This document shows positions 16,762 to 24,824 of a DNA stretch of 64,000 bases, piece by piece. Below the pieces are notes generated by a model, which was not told the DNA's origin, did not search any database, and saw nothing but the letters and a program-made list of their open reading frames with translations. A program made the position numbers and the translations under genes. How positions within the stretch are numbered: the stretch's first letter is position 1; the number at the start of each line of letters is the position of its first letter. The stretch spans positions 3,224,001-3,288,000 of the forward strand of contig NZ_CP077970.1 in NCBI RefSeq assembly GCF_024758505.1, read 5' to 3'. This DNA is from Bradyrhizobium arachidis (GTDB taxonomy: Bacteria; Pseudomonadota; Alphaproteobacteria; Rhizobiales; Xanthobacteraceae).

Positions 16762-17166
16762 ATGCTAGAGAACGCGAGAGTGGCAACCCGGCTTCCAGCT
16801 AAAGACCTGAACCGCGCGCGGGCGTTCTATTCTGAAAAGCTGGGGCTCGAGCCGGTCGAAGAGCGCGACGGCGGGCTCCGCTACGCCTGCGCAGGCGGCG
16901 AGTTCGCGATATTCGTCTCCGCCGGACGGCAATCCGGCACGCACACGCAGATGGGCTGGGAAGTCGAGGATATCGACGCAACCGTGCGCGAGCTTCGCCG
17001 CCGGGGAGTTGAGTTCGAGGAGTACGACTTGCCAGGCTTAAGGACCGTTGAGGGCATTGCAGAGATTGCGGGGAATTACCCTAGCAAGGGTATCGGTGAG
17101 CGAGGCGTTTGGTTCCGCGACAGCGAAGGCAACCTGCTGGGTATCGGTCAGCCGGTTCGATCGTGA
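16762..17166 (+). CDS. VOC-family (glyoxalase/bleomycin-resistance-like) protein
   Basis: A 134-residue vicinal-oxygen-chelate protein with paired beta-alpha-beta-beta-beta modules: VATRLPAKDLNRARAFYSEK at the start, FAIFVSAG, WEVEDIDATVRELRRRGVEF, and WFRDSEGNLLGIGQ at the end. Members bind metals and act in detoxification, ring cleavage or drug binding. The ATG at 16762 is chosen because GGAGAGGGG stands directly before it; two in-frame ATGs upstream (16702, 16732) lack such a site. It occupies the whole space between small-RNA units A and B, so it reads as a one-gene cargo. Confidence 0.8.
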   Translation: MLENARVATRLPAKDLNRARAFYSEKLGLEPVEERDGGLRYACAGGEFAIFVSAGRQSGTHTQMGWEVEDIDATVRELRRRGVEFEEYDLPGLRTVEGIAEIAGNYPSKGIGERGVWFRDSEGNLLGIGQPVRS

Positions 17167-17211
17167 CGGCTGCGGCCAGCGCCGCTTAATTCGGTAATTC
17201 AAAAATAGAGC

Positions 17212-17241
17212 TTGACCCGTCGGGCAAATCGCCTGTATATT
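17212..17241 (+). promoter_or_regulatory. Small-RNA unit promoter, copy B
   Basis: TTGACC-18-TATATT, identical to copy A across both boxes and the spacer. Confidence 0.7.
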
Positions 17242-17247
17242 GTCATC

Positions 17248-17299
17248 ATCGAAACAAGCGTCGATCAGCCCGCGCGGAGACATCCGCCGCGGGTTTTTT
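17248..17299 (+). ncRNA. Predicted ~52-nt small RNA, copy B
   Basis: Same layout as copy A: small 5' hairpin (ATCGA/TCGAT) and terminator CCCGCGCGGAGACATCCGCC followed by GCGGG and six T. It differs from copy A at only two positions in the transcript. It ends 228 bases before the AriA-like start, and the terminator should block read-through from upstream. The 25 bases after the terminator resemble those after the decayed copy near 21.9 kb. Confidence 0.6.
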
Positions 17300-17383
17300 C
17301 GTTTCGAGATCGGGAATCGGACGGCGGTACGGCGAGGGTGACGCTCGGGAGGCGGGCACGCCGTGTCCTCCTCGAAACGACCA

Positions 17384-17413
17384 TTGACGTCGGGCAAAAC
17401 ACCGGCACAATGC
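17384..17413 (+). promoter_or_regulatory. Decayed promoter-like copy upstream of the ATPase
   Basis: TTGACGTCGGGCAAAACACC and a following CACAATG repeat the small-RNA promoter with changes. It is the nearest promoter-like sequence to the AriA-like gene and may drive it. Confidence 0.4.
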
Positions 17414-17526
17414 CATCACCGCGGTGCAAAGTCGTCGCCGCGGGAAGCGATCCGCCGTTGCGCGATCTTGGTCGGCCGTTCAACAGCGTTGCGCGATTCT
17501 TATTTTGTGGTCATGTGTGCCCTCGG

Positions 17527-18972
17527 ATGCGCAGAATAGCATCCTTCTCCAAAAGGAATGCGTTTGTGATAGATGGCGCCGCTCCCATCGTGAGAAGCTT
17601 CAGTCTTGTAGGCCTTCATGGTTACAAGAACATCCGACTTGATTTTCAGGGGCGAGCGAAAATCGTAATCGCTGAAAATGGAGCGGGAAAGACGATTTTT
17701 CTTTCCGCGCTTGATGCGTTCCTTACGAGGAATTTTTTTAAACTCTCGAATCTCCAATTTGAGCGTGTGGAGTGCGAGCTTGAAGGTCAGTCAGGTCCAC
17801 TCGTACTCCATCGAAGCCAAATTCCTACCGTTAGCGACGATGTGCAAACCATTCTGCGAGAGTTTGCACATTATAGCAGGGCCGAGTTCCACGAGCTTCG
17901 CGACACGCTCGCCCGCTACGACGGTGGCGACTTTCGAGATTTTCCGATTCTCCAGCGTGCGTACGTCAATTCCCCGTGGTCCTTTCCGGACACAGAGAGC
18001 CGAATCCGCCAGCTCCGAGAGCTAGACCATGGATCCGATGAACTGAAGCAAATCAGCTCTGCGATCAAGGCCGCCTTGGGCTCGACGCAGGTTCTTTTGT
18101 TGCCAACGTATAGACGCATCGAGCTTTCGATTTCAAAACGCCAGAACCGTCGCCTAGCCGATCAAGCTGTACGAGCGCGTCGGATCCACAATCTCGGGGA
18201 GGAACGGCGTGAGGATCGCTTTTCGCCCTTCGGCATCAACTATGGTCTGGCCGACGTGGAGCAAAGATTGCTGGAGCTCACGGAGTCCATTCAGCGTCGA
18301 TCGAATATGGGTTATCGAGAGATCAGTGCCGCAATTATTGACGATTTGCTAGCGGGACGCTTTGCGTCTGGTGAACTTAATGAATCTCTCCCTGAGATTG
18401 ATTCCTTGAGGCTTTTCTTCTCACGCATCGAACAATCAACGAAAGATGCAGGACAGCGCCTCGAAGCCATCACTCAGTTGTACAAAAGCGAGCGAATCCA
18501 CGATCCGTCGAACGGGTCCTTACGCTACTTTCTTACCAGACTTTCAAAAGTCGTGAACCAAACAAAAGAGCTAGAAGCGGACATTGAGAATTTTGTCCAG
18601 ATTTCGAACCAATACCTCAACTGTTCGAGCGATCAGAAGCAGCTTCGCTATGACGCGACACAGATGAAGGTCAAGGTGATCAATGTTTGGACAGATTCAG
18701 AAATACGACTGGACGACTTATCCTCAGGTGAGAAGCAGGTGATTTCGCTGTTTGCCCATATGTACCTCAATCAAAAGAAGAAGATTGTTTTGATAGATGA
18801 GCCTGAATTGTCCCTATCTATGGAGTGGCAAAAGAAACTCCTCCCTGACGTTGTTGGGTCCCCAACTTGCAGGCAGCTCTTAGCCATTACTCATTCCCCA
18901 TTCATTTTCGAAAACGAGTTAGATCCCTGCGCTAGTCCGCTTGACATCACGCGAACTAAGCGCGGCGAATAA
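17527..18972 (+). CDS. ariA-like: AAA/ABC-type ATPase, PARIS AriA-like
   Basis: A 481-residue cytosolic ATPase of the AAA_15/AAA_21 (OLD-like) type. Visible motifs in order: an N-terminal strand pair (FSLVGLHGYKNIRLDF), Walker A AENGAGKT (49-56, with Ala for the usual first Gly), ABC signature LSSGEKQ (398-404), Walker B VLIDEPELSL (about 421) and a switch histidine in ITHSPF (H456). Together with the DUF4435 gene 10 bases downstream this matches PARIS. In PARIS AriA forms a scaffold that senses phage anti-restriction proteins such as Ocr and releases the toxic AriB. The start is uncertain: ATG 17527, or GTG 17590 nearer the first strand. Base composition is clearly more AT-rich than flanking genes, which suggests transfer. 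Confidence 0.8.
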   Translation: MRRIASFSKRNAFVIDGAAPIVRSFSLVGLHGYKNIRLDFQGRAKIVIAENGAGKTIFLSALDAFLTRNFFKLSNLQFERVECELEGQSGPLVLHRSQIPTVSDDVQTILREFAHYSRAEFHELRDTLARYDGGDFRDFPILQRAYVNSPWSFPDTESRIRQLRELDHGSDELKQISSAIKAALGSTQVLLLPTYRRIELSISKRQNRRLADQAVRARRIHNLGEERREDRFSPFGINYGLADVEQRLLELTESIQRRSNMGYREISAAIIDDLLAGRFASGELNESLPEIDSLRLFFSRIEQSTKDAGQRLEAITQLYKSERIHDPSNGSLRYFLTRLSKVVNQTKELEADIENFVQISNQYLNCSSDQKQLRYDATQMKVKVINVWTDSEIRLDDLSSGEKQVISLFAHMYLNQKKKIVLIDEPELSLSMEWQKKLLPDVVGSPTCRQLLAITHSPFIFENELDPCASPLDITRTKRGE

Positions 18973-18982
18973 GGTCCAAAAG

Positions 18983-19903
18983 ATGTCGCCTTCTTTGCTC
19001 ACAAATTTGAGGCAGAGCAGAAGAAGTCCTGCCGTACTGAAGGCCCGAATAATCAGCGTACGATCTCGCGAGAAGCTGAAGCCAATTTTCGTATTTGAGG
19101 GAATCGACGATGTCGGCCCCTACAGCGCATGGGCTATCAGATGCGATGATTCTATCGCTTTCGAGCCGCTGCCGGCCAACGGAAAGGACCAGATACTGTT
19201 ATTTAGAGCCGGTGTTCAGCCTCATGAGGTGTACCTTCGTGATCGTGTTTATTTCTTTCTCGATCGCGATTTTGATGAATTGAAGGGATTTCCTGCAGGG
19301 GCCGACGTCTTCATGACTGAGATGTACTCTGTGGAGAACTATCTCGTTTCAGAACGCGTCCTTGAGAGCATTCTCTTGGACGAGTTCAGGTGTGCGGGAG
19401 AGGGAATTGATCGTCCTCTCGCTGTCTTTAGGTCTGCAGTTACCAGTTTTGCCGAGGCAATGTCGCCGGCGAACCAGCGAATCTTCTGCGCTCGTCGGCT
19501 CGGATGCGGGTTGACCGGGAGTGGAATGGAAAATCGGATTTCGAAGTATGTGTTGGTGCAGCTAGAGGCGACTCGTCCACTCGTGAATTATGATGACCTT
19601 AAGAAGCTAATTCCGCTCGATCGCGAGCCGGACGCCGAAGAAGTGAAAAGGATAGCGGCAGAGTTTGACTCGCTAGATCCTCCCTCGCGTCATCGTGGGA
19701 AGTTTCTCTTGCAATTCTTCCTAAAATGGCTCGATTTGCTGGCCGAGGAGCGAACCACCCCCACACGAGCTATCTTCGCATTGCGTACTCAATCCCGCTT
19801 TTCCGCCCAGCAAATGAGCATGAGGTCTCTTGCTACGAGGTCTGATATGCCGACAGGTCTTCGGGATTTTCTTCAGCAAGTTGGCGCCCACTGCCAAGCT
19901 TAA
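18983..19903 (+). CDS. ariB-like: DUF4435 TOPRIM-like effector, PARIS AriB-like
   Basis: A 306-residue protein with the DUF4435 signature set: VFEGIDDV (E39, D42, D43), an NGKDQIL block, FLDRDFDEL (D93, D95, D97) and MYSVENYL (Y114-L120). These are TOPRIM-type acidic residues; in E. coli PARIS the equivalent N-terminal glutamate is needed for AriB's nuclease activity against host tRNA. The ATG at 18983 is chosen because TAAGG, partly the AriA stop codon, provides the ribosome site; a TTG at 18941 inside AriA is the alternative. Tight spacing implies one toxin-sensor operon. Low GC like its partner. Confidence 0.8.
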   Translation: MSPSLLTNLRQSRRSPAVLKARIISVRSREKLKPIFVFEGIDDVGPYSAWAIRCDDSIAFEPLPANGKDQILLFRAGVQPHEVYLRDRVYFFLDRDFDELKGFPAGADVFMTEMYSVENYLVSERVLESILLDEFRCAGEGIDRPLAVFRSAVTSFAEAMSPANQRIFCARRLGCGLTGSGMENRISKYVLVQLEATRPLVNYDDLKKLIPLDREPDAEEVKRIAAEFDSLDPPSRHRGKFLLQFFLKWLDLLAEERTTPTRAIFALRTQSRFSAQQMSMRSLATRSDMPTGLRDFLQQVGAHCQA

Positions 19904-19976
19904 GGAACTGGCGGCCGCGGAAGAACCATCAACTTGGTCGGTGTGATCACAGATTGCACATGAGTGAGAATGATCC

Positions 19977-20390
19977 TTAGCGCTCTCCGGGCCACCAGAT
20001 CGAAGACGGGGTGCTGGCAGAAATCATCGATCCTCTCAACGCGACGAGGTGGCTGCGCTTGAAGGGGCGGCCCTGAAGCGCCGAACATTGCCGGCATCGC
20101 ATGTAGCGCTCAAGCTCGTGAATCGGCGTGCTCTTGGCGCGGCGCACGGTGCTGAGATCGACCGTCTGGTTGGTATCGCAACCGAGGCACCTGACTTCAA
20201 GAAAGCCGTAGCCTGCGTTGAGCGCATCGCCGAGGGTTGGCGAGGGCTACGCCGGTCCCTGGAACGCCAGCATCCGCGCTGTCCACGCCTCGCATGCGAA
20301 CCGGTCCGCCTTCTTGCGCGCTTCCTCCGCTTGCTCGGCCTTGGCGCGGACGGAGCCGCCATAGATGCTGTCTCGTGACTTGGTGCCCAT
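19977..20390 (-). pseudogene. Zinc-ribbon hypothetical protein gene with in-frame amber codon
   Basis: On the minus strand a 138-codon frame runs MGTKSRDSIYGGSVRAKAEQ ... to WWPGER-stop and is interrupted once, by TAG at 20247-20249 (codon 48). After the stop comes PSPTLGDALNAGYGFLEVRC, then two CxxC pairs (C68/C71 and C99/C102) that make a zinc ribbon. I recognise this as a common Bradyrhizobium accessory-gene family in which the interrupted position usually lies in a proline/glutamine-rich linker, so a CAG-to-TAG change is likely. Everything else in the frame is intact. The 51-residue-to-end part could restart at an internal codon. Confidence 0.65.
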
Positions 20391-20569
20391 GGCGACATCA
20401 AAGCTGCATTGGAGGGGGTGCGCAAATTATCAATCCCTTGTGTGACGAAGCGAGAATGAGACACTGGGCGTCGCGGGTGTGGATTTCCTCGCGCAATCCT
20501 CGTCGAACAATCGCGTGAGACCGACCTATGGGGCCCGATTGAAAAAATTCGGACTTAGCGAAATAAAGC

Positions 20570-20599
20570 TTGACCCGTCGGGCAAATCGGGGGTATATT
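20570..20599 (+). promoter_or_regulatory. Small-RNA unit promoter, copy C
   Basis: TTGACC-18-TATATT; the spacer ends GGGGG instead of GCCTG. The upstream TTCGG...AAATAAAGC block is conserved. Confidence 0.7.
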
Positions 20600-20605
20600 G
20601 TCATC

Positions 20606-20656
20606 ATCGAAACAAGCGTCGATCAACCCGCGCGGAGAATCCGCCGCGGGTTTTTT
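20606..20656 (+). ncRNA. Predicted ~51-nt small RNA, copy C
   Basis: The 5' hairpin ATCGA/TCGAT is retained. The terminator loop has lost one base relative to A and B (GGAGAATCCGCC), leaving the stem and six-T tail intact. It stands between the decayed zinc-ribbon gene and the unknown membrane protein. Confidence 0.6.
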
Positions 20657-20811
20657 CGCGACCGCGGCGGAGACGGGGTCTAAAGCGGGCTGGATCGTTG
20701 CGATTGCCTCTCGGCGGACTGTCGGTCTGACGCGACCCTTGGATTCTTGGAAAATTCGCTTCGCAAGTATCGTGCAATTTGCGATTGTGAGGGGGGTCAG
20801 GGGGGTAACAA

Positions 20812-21867
20812 ATGGAATCGCCGTCTGTCACGGATCTATACTTTAAGTTCTTGTTGCTGATGGCGACTTTTCCGATCCTTGCCGCCCCGCTCATTGTATT
20901 GACCAAAAAAAATTGCACCGCCGAAATCAACGTTATCTGGTACGCATTTTCACTCGTTCTTGTTCTGTGGTGGAGTCTTCATCTTGCGATGCATTTTGAC
21001 ATCGTGCGGATGCCAGCGGACGAAGGTTCGTTATCGACGCTTCGAGGGCAAGTATCCGATCTCAAAAAAAAGTTGGATAATGAGCAAGGTAGGCTAGGCA
21101 AGAATCGCGATTTCGGGGCTGAGCAAAGGATTGAAGATGATCTGCGAAGGGTAGAAAGCGACCTGCATCGCAGAATGGAAGAGGGGGAGCCTGGGTCAGC
21201 TAGGTTCTTTTATCACAAAGGCAAAGAGTATCTAACCGATACTCGTGCCGAATTGGGCTTAGTTGCCACACTCCTAATCGTTACTATCGCGCCGCAACTG
21301 CTCAACTACATCCTTGCAGGTTTGTCAGGGTGTGCGGCCGCGCCGCGCTATGTGTGGCAGTTCGAGAAAATTGCCATCTGGAGCTTGATCAAGTTTCTAG
21401 CTGCATTTGGAGGCGTGTTGATTGCCGACGGACTCGGGATCTACGCAATGGAGTTTAAGTATGACGACAGAGCGATGGTGTTATACCGTCTCAACAGTTA
21501 TCTAGATGATTTTCTCTGGGGGATGGGCGCGATCGCGTTAGCGTTCATTGTCGCGGTTATTCAAGTGTACACATTGGAGGCTGCTCAGGCGCTCGGAAAT
21601 GCATGGCCGCAGAAGCCGAGATCGTGGCCCTTCAGAGTTCATAGATACTTCACCAGAAATCTTCCGCGAGAGGAAAGCAAGTCAGGTGAAGGAACTGAGA
21701 CAGCGACATTCGCTGCACAGCGCATTTGGGATAAGCTAACACCTGACCAGCAGCAGGAGATCGGTGCGCTCGTAGTTCGTAAGCTCTCTGACCAGAGCCT
21801 GGTTGCGAACGCGGTTCCGCGGTCTGAAGCAGTTTCCGAATCACCTCAGGTCGCTTCTCGAACGTGA
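20812..21867 (+). CDS. Unrecognised multi-pass membrane protein with coiled coil
   Basis: A 351-residue protein. Two membrane helices lie near the N-terminus (residues 8-30 and 40-60). A charged heptad-like segment follows (LSTLRGQVSDLKKKLDNEQG and on to LHRRMEE, about 73-125), then three more membrane helices (about 147-170, 187-210 and 235-255), and a soluble tail to the C-terminus. AGGGGGG before the ATG is a good ribosome site. Base composition is AT-rich like the PARIS-like pair. It fills the space between small-RNA units C and D. Membrane proteins with a cytosolic helical domain beside defence genes are sometimes effectors, but I recognise no family here and assign no function. Confidence 0.65.
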   Translation: MESPSVTDLYFKFLLLMATFPILAAPLIVLTKKNCTAEINVIWYAFSLVLVLWWSLHLAMHFDIVRMPADEGSLSTLRGQVSDLKKKLDNEQGRLGKNRDFGAEQRIEDDLRRVESDLHRRMEEGEPGSARFFYHKGKEYLTDTRAELGLVATLLIVTIAPQLLNYILAGLSGCAAAPRYVWQFEKIAIWSLIKFLAAFGGVLIADGLGIYAMEFKYDDRAMVLYRLNSYLDDFLWGMGAIALAFIVAVIQVYTLEAAQALGNAWPQKPRSWPFRVHRYFTRNLPREESKSGEGTETATFAAQRIWDKLTPDQQQEIGALVVRKLSDQSLVANAVPRSEAVSESPQVASRT

Positions 21868-21897
21868 GCGGCATGCGTTTCGTATACCGCTAAGCCG

Positions 21898-21957
21898 GAC
21901 ACGTCGGGCAAATCGTTGCATTTGACCCGCGCGGAGACATCCGCCGCGGTTTTTTTT
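21898..21957 (+). terminator. Decayed small-RNA unit D, terminator retained
   Basis: GACACGTCGGGCAAATCG is left from the promoter, the -10 region and 5' hairpin are deleted, and the terminator CCCGCGCGGAGACATCCGCC plus GCGG with eight T is intact. It lies 31 bases after the membrane-protein stop codon and probably now ends that transcript. Confidence 0.65.
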
Positions 21958-22020
21958 ATGTCGACATCCGAGATCGGACGGCGGCCGCGCACGCGGCCTC
22001 GCCCTCGTTGAAACGTGTTT

Positions 22021-22173
22021 ATGGAGCTACGTGCTGATTTTCAGCATTTGCGGCGGTGGAGAAGGAGTGTGGAGCAGGCGCAAAGCTACACCTTCAAGGC
22101 GGTCATCACCGTAATCGTTACCGGCTTGCTTGGTGCCGCCTGGCTCGGCTTCAAGCTGATGTTGAGCAGATAG
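22021..22173 (+). CDS. 50-residue tail-anchored membrane peptide
   Basis: A short frame MELRADFQHLRRWRRSVEQA followed by one membrane helix (AVITVIVTGLLGAAWLGFK) ending LMLSR. Basic residues before the helix and the short tail suggest a C-tail-anchored small protein. It closes 37 bases before the GNAT gene. No strong ribosome site. Confidence 0.5.
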   Translation: MELRADFQHLRRWRRSVEQAQSYTFKAVITVIVTGLLGAAWLGFKLMLSR

Positions 22174-22210
22174 ACCGACGCTCATCCACTCGCATCTCAG
22201 GTGATGATTG

Positions 22211-22645
22211 ATGTACACTATCCGCGCTGTCGATCCGGACAATGAGGACACCGCCGAGACGCTCGCCGATCTCCATCGTGCGACGTTCCTTGGCGGCGCA
22301 GTCATTCCGGAATTTTCCAGCGGAGCATGGTGGCTTGCCCATGACGGCACGAAGCCCGTGGCGTTCGCCGGCGTCGTGCCAGCGAAGCGCGCTCGCAACG
22401 CCGGTTATTTCTGTCGGGTCGGCGTGCTTAGTAGCCATCGGGGCAGGGCGTTACAGTTGAGGCTGATGCGGGCAATCGAGTCGCATGCACGTCGAACCGG
22501 TTGGCGCAGCATTATCTCCGACACCACCGACAATGTTGCGTCAGCGAATAATTTCATCAGGGCCGGCTATAAGCTGTATGCGCCCGAAGTGCCATGGGCC
22601 TGGCCAAACACGCTCTATTGGCGGAAATGCTTGCTGAGGAAATAG
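22211..22645 (+). CDS. GNAT-family N-acetyltransferase
   Basis: A 144-residue acetyltransferase with the GNAT core: YTIRAVDPDNEDTAETLADL at the start, CRVGVLSSHRGRALQLRLM as the acetyl-CoA-binding motif A (RGRALQ), and SDTTDNVASANNFIRAGYKL as motif B. It transfers acetyl groups to an amine; the substrate is not evident. A TTG three bases upstream is an alternative start. It marks the right end of the accessory island. Confidence 0.8.
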   Translation: MYTIRAVDPDNEDTAETLADLHRATFLGGAVIPEFSSGAWWLAHDGTKPVAFAGVVPAKRARNAGYFCRVGVLSSHRGRALQLRLMRAIESHARRTGWRSIISDTTDNVASANNFIRAGYKLYAPEVPWAWPNTLYWRKCLLRK

Positions 22646-22803
22646 CGGTCTCGTCGCTTCCCGCCAAGCGGAATGGCTGGTCTGTCCGGGGCAAGGTAGC
22701 CGGAGCCGGACGCAGCCCTTGCGGATCAGCTAAGGCCGCGCTTAAAAGCCAGAAGATGCAAGAAAATCGGTGACGACAAGCCGATGCCAGGGAGTCCGCG
22801 CCT

Positions 22804-24060
22804 ATGCCAACCATCCCGCAATTGCCGGAGCGCCAGCCCGGCACCAGGAAGCAGGGCACCGCTCTCGACGGCCTGCTGGTCGTCGACTTCACGCGGGTGG
22901 TGGCTGGGCCGGCGTGCACGCAAACGCTTGGCGACTTCGGCGCCGACATCATCAAGATCGAAAACCCCGACGGCGGCGACGATACGCGCGCCTATGAGCA
23001 TGCCGAGATCGGAGGCGAGAGTGCGGCCTATCTCAGTCTGAACCGCAACAAGCGTGGCATCGCGCTGGATCTCGCCGTACCGGAAGCGCGCGAGGTTGCG
23101 CGAGAGTTGATCCAAAAGGCAGACGTGGTCGTCGAGAATTTTTCGAGCGGCGTCATGAAGAAATTCGGGCTCGACTACGAGTCGGTCGCGCCGAGCAATC
23201 CGCGGCTGGTCTATTGCTCGATCTCGGCCTACGGCCGGAGCGGGCCGTTCGCGTCCCGTCCCGGCTTCGACCCGATCACTCAGGCCGAAAGCGGCTTCAT
23301 GTCGTTGAACGGGTTTCCCGACGGTCCGCCGGTGCGGACCGGACCGCCGATCGTCGATATGGCGACCGGCATGTCGGCGTGCAACGCGATCCTGCTGGCG
23401 CTGCTCGCGCGCGACCGGCTCGGTCGAGGACAGCACGTCGAAGTCGCGCTGTTCGACGTCGCCATGGGGATGACCGGCTTTTATGGCATGGCCTATCTGA
23501 TCAACGGTCAAAACCCCGGCAGATTCGGCAATTCGCCGAGCGGGTCTCCCACAGTCGGCGTCTACGAAGCATCCGACGGGCCGCTCTACATGGCCTGCGC
23601 CAATGACCGGCTTTACCGCCGCCTCGTTGTGGACGTGTTGAACCGGCCCGACCTCGTCACCGATCCTCAATTTGCGAGCCGAAAGGCGCGGTCCGAGAAC
23701 AAGGAGAAGCTGCGCGCGGCGATTGCCGAGGTCTTTGCCGGCGATCGTCTGGAAAACTGGATGGCGAAGATGAAGCTCGCGAACATTCCCGTCGGCTATC
23801 TCCGAACGGTGGAAGAGGGGTTTGGCGCGCCGGAGGCGACCGAGCGGGGGCGGCTGAACCGAATTCCGCACCCAACGGCGGGCTGGGTCCCGAACATCGA
23901 ACCGCCTGTTACGATGAGTCAGACGCCGGCGATCGATCCCGTCGCGGCACCGCTGTTGGGCGAGCATACCAAGGATGTGTTGAAGCAGGCGCTGGGGTAT
24001 GATGACGGCAGGATCGCGGAGCTTGCCGGGAAGGGCGTCTTCGGCAAGCAGGTCGACTAG
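22804..24060 (+). CDS. CaiB/BaiF family III CoA-transferase
   Basis: A 418-residue CoA-transferase that would move CoA between carboxylic acids. Diagnostic blocks are LLVVDFTRVVAGPACTQTLG at the N-terminus, DIIKIENPDGGDDTR, SLNRNKRGIALDL, and FDPITQAESGFM with the following DMATGM region that carries the catalytic aspartate. It starts a plus-strand run with the GST-like, monooxygenase and flavin-reductase genes, spaced 49, 67 and 9 bases apart, so all four are probably one operon for activation and oxidation of an organic acid. Confidence 0.88.
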   Translation: MPTIPQLPERQPGTRKQGTALDGLLVVDFTRVVAGPACTQTLGDFGADIIKIENPDGGDDTRAYEHAEIGGESAAYLSLNRNKRGIALDLAVPEAREVARELIQKADVVVENFSSGVMKKFGLDYESVAPSNPRLVYCSISAYGRSGPFASRPGFDPITQAESGFMSLNGFPDGPPVRTGPPIVDMATGMSACNAILLALLARDRLGRGQHVEVALFDVAMGMTGFYGMAYLINGQNPGRFGNSPSGSPTVGVYEASDGPLYMACANDRLYRRLVVDVLNRPDLVTDPQFASRKARSENKEKLRAAIAEVFAGDRLENWMAKMKLANIPVGYLRTVEEGFGAPEATERGRLNRIPHPTAGWVPNIEPPVTMSQTPAIDPVAAPLLGEHTKDVLKQALGYDDGRIAELAGKGVFGKQVD

Positions 24061-24109
24061 GGCCAACGGAGCGGGCGCCGAGCCGCACAGATTGCACCAG
24101 AGAGAGGCG

Positions 24110-24757
24110 ATGGGCATACAACTCTATGGGTTCTGGCGATCGCTCGCGTCCTTTCGCGTACGCGTTGCCTTGAAGCTCAAAGGAATGCCGTTTGAGGAAA
24201 CCTCGGTCGACATCCTGTCCGGTGAGCAATTCAAGCCAGACTACGACGCTGTGAATACCGAACGCGTCGTTCCGACCCTGATCCATGATGGCCGCCAAAT
24301 TTTCCAGTCGTTGGCGATCCTCGAGTATCTCGATGACATCAAGCCGGAGCCGCGTTTGCTGCCAGCCGATCCCGCCGATCGCGCCTATGCGCGGGCGCTG
24401 GCGTTGATGACGGTCGCGGACTCCCATCCACTGGTCACACCACGCGTCCGCAACCACCTTACAAGTCAGTTCGGAGCGGACAGCGCGGCGATCGAGAGAT
24501 GGGCCACGCATTGGGCTATGGAAGGACTGGCGACTTACGAGCGTCTCCTGGCCAAACGTCAGCCAGCGCCCTTTGCCCTGGGGGCAGAGCCGGGGATCGC
24601 GGATATTTGCATCGCGGGTCAGGTCGTCGGGGCGCATTTCCTCAAGCTCGACCTCGTCCCTTTCCCGAGCGTCGCGCGGCTTGCAGATCACTGCTTTTCG
24701 TTTCCGGCCTTCGCGACGTCGCATCCTTTCGAGCAGCCGGGATACCGGGCGCAATAA
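24110..24757 (+). CDS. GST-family protein, maleylacetoacetate/maleylpyruvate isomerase-like
   Basis: A 215-residue glutathione-transferase fold: thioredoxin-like N-terminus with LYGFWRSLASFRVRVALKLK (the S-x-x-x-R pattern of zeta GSTs), VPTLIHDG and the glutathione-site QSLAILEYLD, followed by a helical C-domain. Zeta-class enzymes isomerise maleyl to fumaryl intermediates after aromatic ring cleavage, which fits the neighbours. Start ATG is preceded by AGAGAGG; longer in-frame frame upstream overlaps the CoA-transferase and is not used. Confidence 0.8.
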   Translation: MGIQLYGFWRSLASFRVRVALKLKGMPFEETSVDILSGEQFKPDYDAVNTERVVPTLIHDGRQIFQSLAILEYLDDIKPEPRLLPADPADRAYARALALMTVADSHPLVTPRVRNHLTSQFGADSAAIERWATHWAMEGLATYERLLAKRQPAPFALGAEPGIADICIAGQVVGAHFLKLDLVPFPSVARLADHCFSFPAFATSHPFEQPGYRAQ

Positions 24758-24824
24758 GGTCGATCTACTTCGCTTGATTTGCCGGGGCTCCAGTCGCATA
24801 ACATTGGGGATGCGAGGGAAAGAG

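Noticed and set aside
16545..16802. Frame starting MTRRANRLYIVIIETS (also at 17212 and, minus strand, 63454)
   Set aside because: The start lies on the -35 box of the repeated promoter and the frame runs through the terminator. It recurs only because the DNA repeat recurs. For the 17212 case the real ATPase start is taken downstream at 17527.
16545..22645. Prophage or integrative element with integrase and att sites
   Set aside because: No integrase, tRNA gene or phage structural gene was found; only repeat units mark the borders.
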